This document shows, piece after piece, positions 11,754 to 22,196 of a DNA stretch of 64,000 nt. The translations under genes and the position numbers were made by a program. Where the stretch lies: positions 558,001 to 622,000 of the forward strand of contig CANXME010000043.1 in assembly GCA_948144175.1 (NCBI GenBank), written 5' to 3'. The notes under the pieces were generated by a model. It was not told the DNA's origin, searched no databases, and was given only the letters and a program-made list of their open reading frames with translations. Source of the stretch: Closterium sp. NIES-65 (lineage: Eukaryota; Streptophyta; Zygnematophyceae; Desmidiales; Closteriaceae). The first letter of the stretch is position 1. Every line of letters starts with the position of its first letter.

Positions 11754-14700
11754 TTTGCTGAGAGTGATGGGGAAGAGGGGGAAAGGAGGAAGGTGGGTAA
11801 AAAGAGGAGGTGTTTATGCCCTACATGCAGCAGGGCGGTATTCCTCTCTTCTCTGCCCTGGGCCTCCTACATCTGGCTGTGTGGGCCCTTGTTCGGCCTG
11901 TTTGTGCAGGTATTTGCTGGTGAAGGGTGTTTTTGAGAATTCTGCAGGGTGTTTTTGAGATTTCTCAAAAACACCCTGTGGTATTCCTCTCTGCCCTGGG
12001 CCTTCTTCTTCTGGCTCTGTGGGCCCTTGTTCGGCCTGTTTGTGCACGTATTTGCTGGTGAGATAAGATGGTGAGTGCATCGCCATTGGTAAGATGGGAG
12101 AGTAGGAGGAGGGGGGTTGGGAAAGATGTTGGGGGAGGGGGGTTGGGAAAAGAGGTTCTGTTTACTGGTGCAGGGAGTAACTTTAGAAGGGGGAGGGCAG
12201 AGGGTGTGAGTCTGCGCCCTATGTGCAGCAGCTCGGTATTCCCCATGCCTGGGCCCCCTACATCTGGCTCTGTGGGCCTTTGTCCAGCCTGTTTGTACAG
12301 GTATTTACTGGTGTAGGCATTCACTGGTGCGGGTATCACTGCTGCGAGTATTGACTAGTGCAGGTGTTAACTTGGGGGTGGGGAGAGGGGAGAGGTGGGG
12401 AAAAAAGGGAGGGAATGAGGCGGTTGTTACCTGCGCCCTGAGCTCGAGCCGTTTGTTAGCAATCTTTAGCTTTGGAACAGCCGCTAAATGTAAATCAATT
12501 TAGCATATCAAAGAAAAGCTCCCCCATTTGCCGACCTATCGGTTTTTCTGCCCTTTTGTCCCTTCCTCTCCTCACCCCTCCCCCCCATTCCTCGCCCATC
12601 CCCCAACTTACCCCGCCCTCTTCCTCCTCTCGTCCGCCCCCCGCTTCCGTTCCCCCACGTTCCCTCCAACCATCTCCCCCCTTTTTCTCCAGCCTCTGAT
12701 TGGCCATTGGAGCGACAGCTGTCGCTGCCCGTATGGGCGGCGCCGCCCGTTCATTGTGGCGGGGGCAGCACTGGTGGCGGTGGCAGCGATGCTGATAGCG
12801 TTCTCAAGGGACTTGGGGCACGCACTGGGGGATGCGAGGATTGAAGCAGGGCAACCGCTGGTGGGAGCGATTGTCGTTTTCATACTTGGTTTTTGGTGAG
12901 TCGCTTGTCTTGTGTGCTGCGCTGCTCTGGTGGCGGTGGCGGCAATGCTGATTGCGTTCTCGAGGGACTTGGGGCATGCACTGGGGGATGAGGAGGGGCG
13001 GCCGCTGGTGGGAGCGATTGTCGTTTTCATTCTGGGGTTCTGGTGAGTGGGAGAAGTCTTTTTGAGTCAATAAGTGCAAGAAACCACTGTGCACAGCTCT
13101 GCTCTGGTGGCGGTGGCGGCGATGCTGATAGCGTTCTCGAGGGACTTGGGGCATGCGTTGGGGGATGCGAGGATTGAAGCAGGGCGGCCATTGGTGGGGG
13201 CAATTGTTGTGTTCATCCTCAGGTTCTGGTGAGTGGGAGAGGCATTTTTGAGTCACTAACTGCAAGAGACCAATGAGATGTGCTCTGCTGTGGTGGCGGT
13301 GGCGGCGATGCTGATTGCGTTCTCGAGGGACTTGGGGCATGCGTTGGGGGATGCGAGGATTGAAGCAGGGCGGCCATTGGTGGGGGCAATTGTTGTGTTC
13401 ATCCTCAGGTTCTGGTGAGTGGGAGAGGCATTTTTGAGTCACTAACTGCAAGAGACCAATGAGATGTGCTCTGCTGTGGTGGCGGTGGCGGCGATGCTGA
13501 TTGCGTTCTCGAGGGACTTGGGGCACGCGTTGGGGGATGTGAGGGTGGAAGAAGGGTGGCCGCTGGTGGGGGCAATCGTCGTGTTCATTCTCGGGTTCTG
13601 GTGAGTGGGAGAATGCATAGAAGTTCTGGTGCTGATAAAATGTGCGTTGCTCTGCTCTGCTGCTGATGGGATGGGTTGTGCGTTGCTCTGCTCTGGTGCT
13701 GATGGGATGGGATGTGCGCTGCTCTGCTCTGCTGCTGATGGGATGGGATGTGCGCTGCTCTGCTCTGCTGCTGATGGGATGGGATGTGCGCTGCTCTGCT
13801 CTGCTGCTGATGGGATGGGATGATGTGCGCTGCTCTGCTCTGCTGCTGATGGGATGGGATGTGCGTTGCTCCGCTCTGGTGGTGGTGGCGGCGATCCTGA
13901 GTTGGGACTTGGGTTATGCACTGGGGGACGCGAGGGTGGAAGCAGGGCGGCCGCTGGTGGGAGCAATCGTCGTGTTCATACTTGGTTTTTGGTGAGTGGG
14001 AGAGGCGTTTTTGAGTCACTAACTGCAAGAGACCAATGAGATGTGCTCTGCTGTGGTGGCGGTGGCGGCGATGCTGATAGCGTTCTCGAGGGACCTGAGC
14101 TATGCATTGTGGGATGCGAGGGTGGAACCAGGGCGGCCGCTGGTAGGAGCTATTGTCGTTTTCATCCTTGGTTTTTGGTGAGTGGGGTGTGTGGTGGGCG
14201 GTGCTGCTCTGGTGGTGGTGGCAGCGATGCTGATAGCGTTCTCGAAGGACTTGGGGCATGCACTGGGAGATGCGAGGATTGAAGCAGGGCGGCCGCTGGT
14301 GGGGGCAATTGTCGTGTTCATTCTGGGGTTCTGGTGAGTGGGGTGTGTTGTGGGCTGCGCTGCTCTGGTGGCGGCGGCGGCGATGCTGATAGTGTTCTTG
14401 AGGGACTTGGGGCATGCGTTGGGGGACGCAAGGGTGGAAGCAGGGCGGTCGCTGGTGGGAGCGATTGTTGTTTTCATCCTGGGGTTCTGGTGAGTGGGAG
14501 AGGCGTTTGATTGATCTGAGCCGGATAGAGCAAGGATATGGGTTCAGGTCCTGCTTTTGAGTCGACTCAAAAACCGGATAGAGCAAGGATATGGGTTCAG
14601 GTCCTGCTTTTGAGTCGACTCAAAAACCGGATAGAGCAAGGATATGGGTTCAGGTCCTGCTTTTGAGTCGACTCAAAAGCCGGATAGAGCAAGGATATGG

Positions 14701-17179
14701 GTTCAGGTCCTGCTTTTGAGTCGACTCAAAAGCCGGATAGAGCAAGGATATGGGTTCAGGTCCTGCTTTTGAGTCGACTCAAAAGCCGGATAGAGCAAGG
14801 ATATGGGTTCAGGTCCTGCTTTTGAGTCAACTCAAAAGCCGGATAGAGCAAGGATATGGGTTCAGGTCCTGCTTTTGAGTCGACTCAAAAGCCGGATAGA
14901 GCAAGGATATGGGTTCAGGTCCTGCTTTTGAGTCGACTCAAAAGCCGGATAGAGCAAGGATATGGGTTCAGGTCCTGCTTTTGAGTCGACTCAAAAGCCG
15001 GATAGAGCAAGGATATGGGTTCAGGTCCTTCTTTTGAGTCGACTCAAAAACCGGATAGAGCAAGGATATGGGTTCAGGTTCTTTGCTTGGCCAACAACAG
15101 CCTGCCTCTCTGTCTACCTGCTACCTCTAGAATCCCTTCTTTCCCTCACTCCTCTCATCATCACCCATCATCACCCATCATCACCCATCATCGCCCATCA
15201 TCGCCCATCATCGCCCATCATCGCCCATCATCACCCCTTTTTTCTCTCATGCTGCCTGACTTGGCCACCCAACAGCTTGCAGGGACCATGCCGAGCTCTT
15301 CTAGTTCCCTCTTCTGGTGTAGCATACTGCTTTCGTTTTCCACCTGCTGCTCTCAAGTTCCCTCTCATTTCCCCTCACTCCTCTCCACCCATTTTCACTC
15401 TGTTCTTCTCTCAGGCTTCTCGATCCGCCCAACAGCCTGCAGGGACTGAGTCGAGTTGTTCTGGCGGATCACACTGCTTCTCTTCTCTGCTTCTCTTGAG
15501 CATACTGTTGCTTTGTCCACCTGCTTCTGTCATTTTCCCTCAATTTCTCCTCACTCCTCTCCACCCACTTCTCTCAGGCTGCTTGACCTGGCCAACAACA
15601 GCCTACAGGGACCGTGTCGAGCTCTGCTGGCCGATTTTACTGGTGAGTGTTTCTTTGAGAATTCTCAGAAAAACCTCGCTGATTTTACTGGTGAGTGTTG
15701 CCGAAGCAAGCTAAAATTGACGGGTCAATACCTATTTTTCCACTTTCATGCCTCCGAGCAATGTGCTGTGCTTTGCAGCTGGCTCCTACCCCCACCTTCT
15801 CTCTACCCCTTTGTCCTCGTTACAGAAAAGTCCTTTACAGGCATGGAAGGCAAGCACACTCGCAGGGCGAATGCATACTTCGCTGCGTTCATGGCTCTTG
15901 GCAGCGTCCTTGCCTTCACAGCTGGTTCCTACCTATTCCCACCTCGTCTCTGTTCTATGCTTCTGTCCTCTTTACAAACATCCCCTTTACAGGCACAGAA
16001 GGCAAGCGCACTCGTTGAGCCAATGCATACTTTTCCGCGTTCATGGCTCTCGGTAACGTGCTTGGCTTTGCAGCCGGCTCCTACCCGCACCTCGCCTCCG
16101 CCCTCTCCTCTCCCCTCTCCCTCCTCCGGCCCCACCTCACCTTGCTCTGAATCCCTCTGCTTTCATACTTCTCAGCGTTCAAGGCTTTGAAAAACGTGCT
16201 AGGCTTTGCAGCTGGCTCCTACCCCCACCCATCTTCCCTCTTTCCTTTTGTCCTCTTTACAAACATCCCCGTTACAGGCACATAAGGCAAGCGCACTCGC
16301 AAGCGAATGCTTACTTCTCCGCGTTCAGGGCTCTCAGCAACGTGCTTGGCTGTGCAGCTGGCTCCTACCCCCATCTCCTTTCTTCCCGTCTTTCCATGCA
16401 TCTTCCTTGAAAAATAACCCCCTTTGCAGGCACAGAAGGCAAGCGCACTCGCAGAGCGAATGCATAATTTTCTGCTTTCATGGCTCTCGGCAACGTGCTC
16501 GGCTTTGCAGCTGGCTCCTACCCCCACCCACCTTCCCTCTTCCGCTTTGTCCTCCTTACAAACATCCCCTGTACAGGCACGGAAGGCAAGCGCACTCGCA
16601 GGGCCAACGCTTACTTTTCTGCTTTCATGGCTCTCGGCAACGTGCTGGGCTTTGCAGCTGGCTCCTACCCGCACCTCGCCTCCGCCCTCTCCGCTCCTCT
16701 CTCGCTCCTCCTCCGCCCGTTCGGGGGGTTCTCGCTGGTAACCGCGGCGTGTAACGGCGTGTGTGCGAATCTCAAGGCTGCGTTCATGCTGCATGTGGTG
16801 CTGCTCCTGGTGTCGACCATTGTTAGTGTGTCGGCTGCTTCTGAGGTGCCACTTTCTGATTCTGTTGCTGCCGATAGTGGTGTTGCTGCTGGTGCTGCTG
16901 CTGGTGCTGGTGCTGCTGGTGCTGCTGCTGGTGCTGGTGCTGCTGGTGCTTCTGCTGGTGCTGTTGGTGCTGATAGCTCTGCTGCTGATGCTTCCGGGGC
17001 CGACGCTGCTGCTATTGCTACTATCAGGGAGGCTTTTAGGGAGGATAGCCTGATGAGGCAGCCGCTTTTGCCTTGTAGCACCCATTACGCGCCCCCTGCT
17101 GGGCCTTCTTCTTCTCCTGCTGCTGCTCCTGCTGCTATTCATGCTCTGGTTACTGGTCAAGTCCCCATCCCCAGCAGCA

Positions 17180-17222
<43 letters not shown>

Positions 17223-20200
17223 GAGCAGCATCAGTGGCAGCGGCACAAGTGGGGTATTCAGCTCTGGTGGGGTGTGGCCTGTGGATGACTCGTTAGAAGG
17301 CCTCTTTGCTGCTGACTCGTTACAAGCAGATCCTGCTGATGCGGACATGGGAGGGCGGAGGACAAGGGAAAGCAGTGAGGCGATGAGTGATTTGGTTCAG
17401 GTGGAGGGGTCGGAGGGAGGGGAAAGGAAGTGTGGGAGAGAGAGTGGGAGGGAGTGTGGGAGAGAGTGTGGTGGAAACAGCGTAAGTGGGTTCAGTGCGA
17501 GTGAGATAGAGGAGATGGGAGCAGGCGAGACGGGGCACAAGAGAGGAGCGAATGGGTCAACTACAGTTGAGGCAGAGAAAGGCGGGACGAGGCAAGCGGA
17601 GCAGCAGAAGGAAGACGAAAAAGAGGACGGGGAGGGGGAGGGGGATGGGGAGGAGGAGGAGGAGGAGGAAGAGGGAGAGGAGGAACCGAAGCAGGTGCTG
17701 TTATGGGAGCTGGTCAGTTCAGTGCAGCAGCTGCCTCCCCCCGTGCTGTGCGTGCTGGCAGTCACGGCCCTAACCTGGCTTGCGTGGTTCCCGTTCCTGC
17801 TCTTCGACACTGATTGGATGGGCCGAGAGGTCTTTGGGGGATCGAGTAACCCTAGGGAATCTGGACTAGCAGCGGCTAGGGCAGCAGCGTCTGCAGCAGC
17901 AACTGCAACAGCTAAAGCTGCTGCTGCTGCTGCTGCTGCTGGTACAGCAAGAGGTGCATCTGCTGCTTCGCTAGGATCTGGTAACGCAGCTAGTTTTGTA
18001 GCCAGCGGAGTCGCTAGTGCTAGTAGCGAGGCGGCTCTTAAGGCGTACAGCAGGGGAGTGAGGTTCGGAGCGCTAGGTCTGGTGCTGAACTCGGTGGTGC
18101 AGGGAGTGACGAGCCTCAGGATCGACGCTCTGTGCCGGAGGTTCGGGTCGAGGACCGTGTGGGCCGTGGGGAATCTGGTGCTTGCTGTTTGCCTGCTCGC
18201 CACTGCTGCCGTGCCCTCTGCTGCTCCTGTTGTGCCTCAAATCCGGCTAGCCGCTGCTGCTGTGGCCGCTGGTGCTCCTGCACAAGGGGTTGAAGCTCAA
18301 TCCTGGCTGCCTCAAAACGTGCTGGTCACCCCTGCTGTTCCTTCTGCTGCTCCTGTTGTGCCTCAACTCAACCAGGCACATGCCACCGGTAGCCTCTGCT
18401 GCTCCCTGTCTCAAAACGGACTGGCGACTGCTGGGCTTCGGAAGCTGATGGGCGCGCGGAAACTCGGGATGCAAGAGCCGTTGCTTGAGTCGCATCCTGC
18501 GGTATCACGCCAGCAATCCTTGCTGCTGCCATTTTCAAGCGTGTCAGGCGTGTCGCAATCAAGGGTGGCTAAGGCAGCTGCACTCACCATCTTTGCTGTC
18601 CTTGGCGCTCCCATGGCGGTGAGTGGTAGTGTTGTGTCATGCCTTGTTCTGGGAATCTGTTTTTGACACGTCTCGAAAATCAAGGCAGCTGCACTCACCA
18701 TCCTTGCTGTTCTCGGCGCTCCCATGGCGGTGAGTTGGGGCACGCATGGTATGAGAGTTATTACTGTGCTTGGAACAGGCGCATTCACTGCTGCTGATGT
18801 GCACCTGAGTTGATCAAAGCCACGAAAGGCAGCGGCACTCTCTACTCACCATCTTTTCTGTTCTCCCTCACAGCAAGGTTTTGTCGAACGCAGACAGGTG
18901 GGCTGCGGAGGCCTTACGTCCTGCGGACGTATGTTCTCCCTCGCAGCAAGGTTGGAGAGCAGGGTCTCTTATGTGACTCGAAATAACGGCTGCCTTGACG
19001 CCTGATCCCCCATCCACCACCGCCCACCACCGTCCACCACCGTCCACCACCGTCCACCACCGTCCACCACCGTCCACCACCGTCCACCACCGTCCACCAC
19101 CACCGTCCACCACCGTCCACCGTCCACCACCACCGTCCACCACCGTCCACCGTCCACCACCGTCCACCACCACCGTCCACCACCGTCCACCGTCCACCAC
19201 CGTCCACCACCACCGTCCACCGTCCACCACCACCGTCCACCACCACCGTCCACCACCGTCCACCGTCCACCACCGTCCACCACCGTCCACCACCGTCCAC
19301 CGTCCACCACCGTCCACCACCGTCCACCGTCCACCGTCCACCGTCCACCGTCCACCATCCACCATCCACCGTCCACCATGCCCCATGCCCCACCCACCAC
19401 CCCCAGGCCTGCCTTGTGACTCCTTGTGACCACCCTCTTGGGGCGGGGGAGGGCAGGGCGTGGCAGCCGGTCTTTCTCTGCCTGATGCGCACACCATTGA
19501 ACCTCATGCTTTGCCACCCACCCGTTCCGTTCGCCGTCTCCCATCCCACCATCTCCTCTCTCCCATCCCACCATCTCCTCTCTCCCATCCCACCATCTCC
19601 TATCTCCCATCCCACCATCTCCTATCTCCCATCCCACCATCTCCTATCTCCCATCTCACCAGGTGACCTACAGCCTCCCATTCTCCCTCGCGGCGTTCTT
19701 CACCACCAGAGGAGGCGGAGGGGAGGGCCTGCTTGCTATGTGGCTCGCAATGACTGTTGCCTTCACGTCTGAACTCCCGCCCACCACCCACTACCACCCA
19801 CCATGCCCCATGCCCCACGCCCCATCCATCCCTCCAGGTGACCTACAGCCTCCCCTTCTCTCTCACAGCGTCCTTCACCACCAGAGGAGGCGGAGGGCAG
19901 GCCCTGCCTTGCCTTGACGTCCGATTCCAAACACACAATCCACCATGCCCCACGCCCCATCCATCACCCCAGGTGACCTACAGCCTCCCCTTCTCTCTCA
20001 CAGCGTCCTTCACCACCAGAGGAGGCGGCGGGCAGGGCCTGGCAGCTGGTCTACTCAACATTGCGATAGTGCTGCCTCAGGTGAATCTTCAGGTGGTCTT
20101 GTTATTCCTCAGGTGAATCCCTGGGTTAATTATATTGTGCTCAGTCGATTTTTTCATTCTACCATGGTGAATCCCTCATTTTTCCTTGGATGGATGCCCA

Positions 20201-20889
20201 GGTGGTCTCATAACGTCTCAGGTGGATGCCCAGGTGGTCTCATAACGTTTCAGGTGGATGCCCAGGTCACCTTGTTGTGCATAGGTGACTTCCCATCCCA
20301 ACATGTTACCCTGCCCCTTGTTTGCCCCTCTGGGCCCCTCTGTGCCACTCTCTCATATGTTAGTGTCACTAGTCATCAGCCCCTTTGATGCATTCTTCGG
20401 TGGGGGCAACATTCCTGGCTGCATGGCAGCAGCTGCCTTCGCTGCAACTGCCCCTCCTCCCAACCTGGCCCTTACTGACACCCCATCTGTGCCATACCCC
20501 TACCCGCGCAGATGTTTGTATCGCTAGTCATCGGCCCCTTTGATGCATTCTTCGGTGGGGGCAACATTCCTGGCTTCATGGCAGCTGCTGCCTTTGCTGC
20601 TGCTGCTGCAGCTGCTGCGTTCTTCACCCTCCCCCGCCCTCCTCCTGACACGCCTCCCCCTCCCAGACCCTCTGCCTCACGCGCTAGTCTTTGTACTACC
20701 TCAATCCCTCATTGGATGTCTCCTCCCTCTGCCTCTGCGCCACGCGATAGCCTTTCTAACCCCTTTCGCACGCCGCCTCTCCATACCTCTGCAAGACGAC
20801 CCGATCCTGTGTCTCCCCTCTCCCTACCCACTTGTGTCTCTCCTATTCCACCTTTGGGCATCAAGGATTCTTGTAGCAGGAGCCAATAG
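10604..20889 (+). CDS. SUT: Sucrose/H+ symporter (SUT/SUC family), seven exons
   Basis: A proton-coupled sucrose carrier of the major facilitator superfamily (GPH/SUT family). Exons: 10604-10849, 11569-11712, 12693-12895, 15578-15642, 16577-18618, 19973-20080 and 20512-20889. All introns are GT-AG, and the phases agree, giving about 1061 residues. SUT signatures in order: [19 protein letters not shown] and [12 protein letters not shown] (exon 2), PLIGHWSD and GRRRPFI (exon 3), [19 protein letters not shown] (exons 3/4), [18 protein letters not shown] and [13 protein letters not shown] (exon 5), TYSLPFSL (exon 6), [16 protein letters not shown] (exon 7). The usual length is 500-600. The excess is a central loop of roughly residues 312-590 (Ala/Gly-rich, poly-Ser, poly-Glu), an Ala-rich insert after FDTDW, a loop near 18195-18540 and a Pro-rich C-terminal tail. 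The first donor (AAG|GTGCTG) is weak. The introns hold many partial copies of the neighbouring exons, listed separately. The loop near 18195-18540 could hide a further intron. Confidence 0.85.
11720..11751 (+). repeat. Poly-G run of 32 bases
   Basis: An uninterrupted run of 32 G in SUT intron 2, seven bases after the exon 2 donor. It has clear G-quadruplex potential on the coding strand. The exact length is prone to sequencing error. Confidence 0.85.
11945..11978 (+). repeat. Perfect 16-bp-stem hairpin in SUT intron 2
   Basis: The arms are 11945-11960 and 11963-11978, fully complementary with a 2-base loop. The arm contains GTTTTTGAGA, a motif that recurs in other introns of this gene. Confidence 0.8.
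12924..14489 (+). repeat. Eight tandem copies of the 3' half of SUT exon 3
   Basis: Copies lie at 12924-13042, 13101-13228, 13287-13414, 13473-13600, 13873-13991, 14050-14177, 14206-14333 and 14362-14489. Each encodes a version of [20 protein letters not shown] through FILGFW and ends in a GTGAG donor in the same phase as the true exon (12693-12895). All eight frames are open. The only length changes are 9-base, in-frame losses in the first and fifth copies. None carries the first half of the exon ([15 protein letters not shown]) or an obvious acceptor. Copies 2 to 4 and their intron heads are almost identical, so some duplications are recent. Confidence 0.9.
13646..13872 (+). repeat. 36-bp minisatellite in SUT intron 3
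   Basis: About six copies of a 36-bp unit built from CTGCTCTGCT and GATGGGATGGGATGTGCG, placed between the fourth and fifth exon 3 copies. Confidence 0.85.
14519..15078 (+). repeat. 53-bp satellite with palindromic core in SUT intron 3
   Basis: About 10.6 units with a regular 53-bp period. Each full unit carries GGATAGAGCAAGGATATGGG and the 18-bp perfect palindrome TTTTGAGTCGACTCAAAA (one unit has a single change at its centre). The units are nearly identical, so the array is recent or homogenised. Confidence 0.93.
15087..15698 (+). repeat. Partial copies around SUT exon 4
   Basis: Pieces of exon 4 ([19 protein letters not shown]) occur at about 15087-15111, 15249-15305 and 15417-15465, before the full exon (15578-15642). 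A short copy of its donor end (GCTGATTTTACTGGTGAGTG) follows at 15678-15698. The partial copies are diverged and do not keep a full frame. Confidence 0.75.
15156..15235 (+). repeat. 10-bp minisatellite (CATCATCRCC)
   Basis: Eight tandem units of CATCATCACC or CATCATCGCC in SUT intron 3. Confidence 0.9.
15748..16535 (+). repeat. Partial copies of the start of SUT exon 5
   Basis: Copies of the intron tail (CTTTACAAACATCCCCTTTACAG-like) plus the exon 5 beginning ([20 protein letters not shown]) begin at 15841, 15993, 16279 and 16431. 3' pieces alone lie at about 15748-15795 and 16168-16225. The copy at 15841 is open. Those at 15993 and 16431 contain in-frame stops and that at 16279 is frameshifted. 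The full exon begins at 16577. Confidence 0.8.
18674..18875 (+). repeat. Partial copies of the end of SUT exon 5
   Basis: A copy of the last 16 codons ([15 protein letters not shown]) ending in a GTGAGT donor lies at about 18678-18729. A worn copy follows at about 18820-18872. Both are downstream of the true exon end at 18618. Confidence 0.75.
19003..19380 (+). repeat. CCACCACCGT minisatellite in SUT intron 5
   Basis: About 375 bp of CCACCACCGT units mixed with 7- and 13-bp variants that differ by whole CAC triplets. It generates long spurious low-complexity frames on both strands. Confidence 0.93.
19539..19662 (+). repeat. 22-bp minisatellite before SUT exon 6 copies
   Basis: About five and a half units of CATCCCACCATCTCCTATCT plus CC, ending in the acceptor of the first exon 6 copy. 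Confidence 0.88.
19663..20080 (+). repeat. Three copies of SUT exon 6, the last one complete
   Basis: Copies start at 19663, 19838 and 19973, each directly after a CAG acceptor, and begin [20 protein letters not shown] or a close variant. Copies 2 and 3 share the intron tail CCACGCCCCATCCAT. Only the third (19973-20080) continues through [15 protein letters not shown] to a GT donor. It is the exon used in the gene model. Confidence 0.85.
20081..20470 (+). repeat. Short repeats and a partial copy of SUT exon 7
   Basis: 20081-20280 holds short repeats of CTCAGGTGRATSCC and GGTGGATGCCCAGGTGG type. A copy of the exon 7 start lies at about 20357-20450 ([20 protein letters not shown]). It lacks the AG acceptor found before the true exon at 20512. 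Confidence 0.78.
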
Positions 20890-22196
20890 AGGAGCTTTTC
20901 TATCACTAGTGATGGATTTTCATTTGTTAATTTGTTTATCTGCTTGGTACTTGCTGTCACGGTAAATATGCTGACAAGTACACATTACCTTCATCACATT
21001 TGGCACGTACACCAAACCCTTCTACTAGGTTTACCCAAACGCCCGGAAAGAAAAGAAGTCCATTAAAAATCCACATAATGTACAATATGTAATTACATAC
21101 TAGCGAGATACAAGAAAGGGGTTTCGACACGAGTCAAGAATCACGAAGCTGCCACCGAGCTGCCGTATGTGCAAACATGACGTCAGGTGTCAGCCATCTC
21201 ACTGGGAGCGAGACACCACAGCCGGTCGTACAGTTACTGCCAGGACTCCACCGTCCAATCAGCCGTTTCGCAGCTGTCGTCGCAGTCGTCTGGAAACGCG
21301 AATGTGCTTCTTCGCCCTGCACATAGTGGACATTGTGGACCTGCGCGATTCGGAGAATCTCAATGTCGTGCACCACGCAAGCCGCATTCCACCCACACGG
21401 AATTGGCGGGACTATTATTTCTGTTTCACAGCCTATATTTTAAGGTTCTCCATGCTGCCCTGAGCTAAGCATTGTATTTTTCATAATATTTCATCCACAC
21501 TGCTGTTCCATAACCCTGCAAGTTCGAGACTGATTTTGCCGGTTATGAGTCTCAGAAACTTAGCTGTTCTGGGGCTCTTCAATGGATCAGGAGATGATAG
21601 GAGTCTACACTGCTTTCGGTTCCCACTGGGACTCGATGTCCCTGATCAATGGGCTAGAGACTGCGAACAGTCTCTCAAAAGAAGTTTTACAGAGAAAAAC
21701 AACTTGGCAATTCCCCCAACCAGTGATAGCTCATCCGTGCATCTCACTTGCAAATCGAAATCGACGCTGTTGTTTTGGTGTGTCTTTCCTCGCTGCTGTG
21801 ATGTTTCCCTTGGAGGCATGCCAACAAACATCACACCTTCCGTACCTTGCTGGAGCGACTCGATCGCGCGGCTCCTCGCCGCTTAGCAGGCACATGGGTC
21901 CTGGCGAATGGAAATGCCGCCAACGACAGCGATTGATGATGGCATAAAAGCAACTGTGGCTTCCTCAAGCCTACCTTTCGCGAATCGAGTTAGCACCCTC
22001 CTCATATGCCTACTAGATATCCGGTAAAACCTCTCCACGATATCATCGTAACAGCAGCACCTGATTAATCCCTTTAGAGACTACGGAGCCGCACAACTCC
22101 GAACTACGACTTAACATTCCTGTTTCGAGTTTGACTGGTTTCGACTGTTGCCTCGTAATAGCCAATTGTTGGTGACGTCCACTTCGAGAAGCGCCG
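20890..22196 (+). other. Intergenic region between SUT and the LRR-EGF gene, no gene seen
   Basis: About 1.3 kb with only short frames (for example 21167-21463 and 21536-21886) that resemble no family I know. It presumably holds the SUT 3' end and the LRR promoter. No specific motif could be assigned. Confidence 0.5.

Larger units (their letters stand above)
11170..12299 (+). repeat. Tandem partial copies around SUT exon 2
   Basis: Upstream copies carry the intron tail (TCCTCCAATCACAAA..GCCAG) plus the first part of the exon: 11267 to about 11372, 11428 to about 11530, and a worn piece at about 11170-11211. The full exon is 11569-11712. Downstream copies carry only the last part of the exon plus its GTATTTNCTGG donor side: about 11817-11912, 11975-12047 and 12212-12299. 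The differences between the upstream copies and the full exon are mostly synonymous. Confidence 0.85.

Noticed and set aside
11074-11958. A continuous 294-residue frame over the exon 2 copies
   Set aside because: It runs through intron tails and the G run in a frame that does not keep the SUT motifs; the spliced model explains the region better.
12804-14586. Minus-strand frames of 240 and 333 residues across the exon 3 copies
   Set aside because: They are antisense shadows of the repeated SUT half-exons and minisatellite; the composition is repetitive and the sense strand matches a known family.
14519-15078. A CRISPR-like array (regular repeats of 53 bp)
   Set aside because: The units are directly adjacent with no unique spacers, and the context is a eukaryotic intron.
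18868-19640. Long frames of WTVVDGGG-type protein on the minus strand
   Set aside because: They are translations of the CCACCACCGT minisatellite, open in several frames at once, without any start context or non-repeat domain.
21134-21947. Short frames between SUT and the LRR-EGF gene
   Set aside because: Overlapping small frames on both strands, no recognisable domain, no supporting splice or start signals. A stretch reading LRNLAVLGL is too short to call an LRR.
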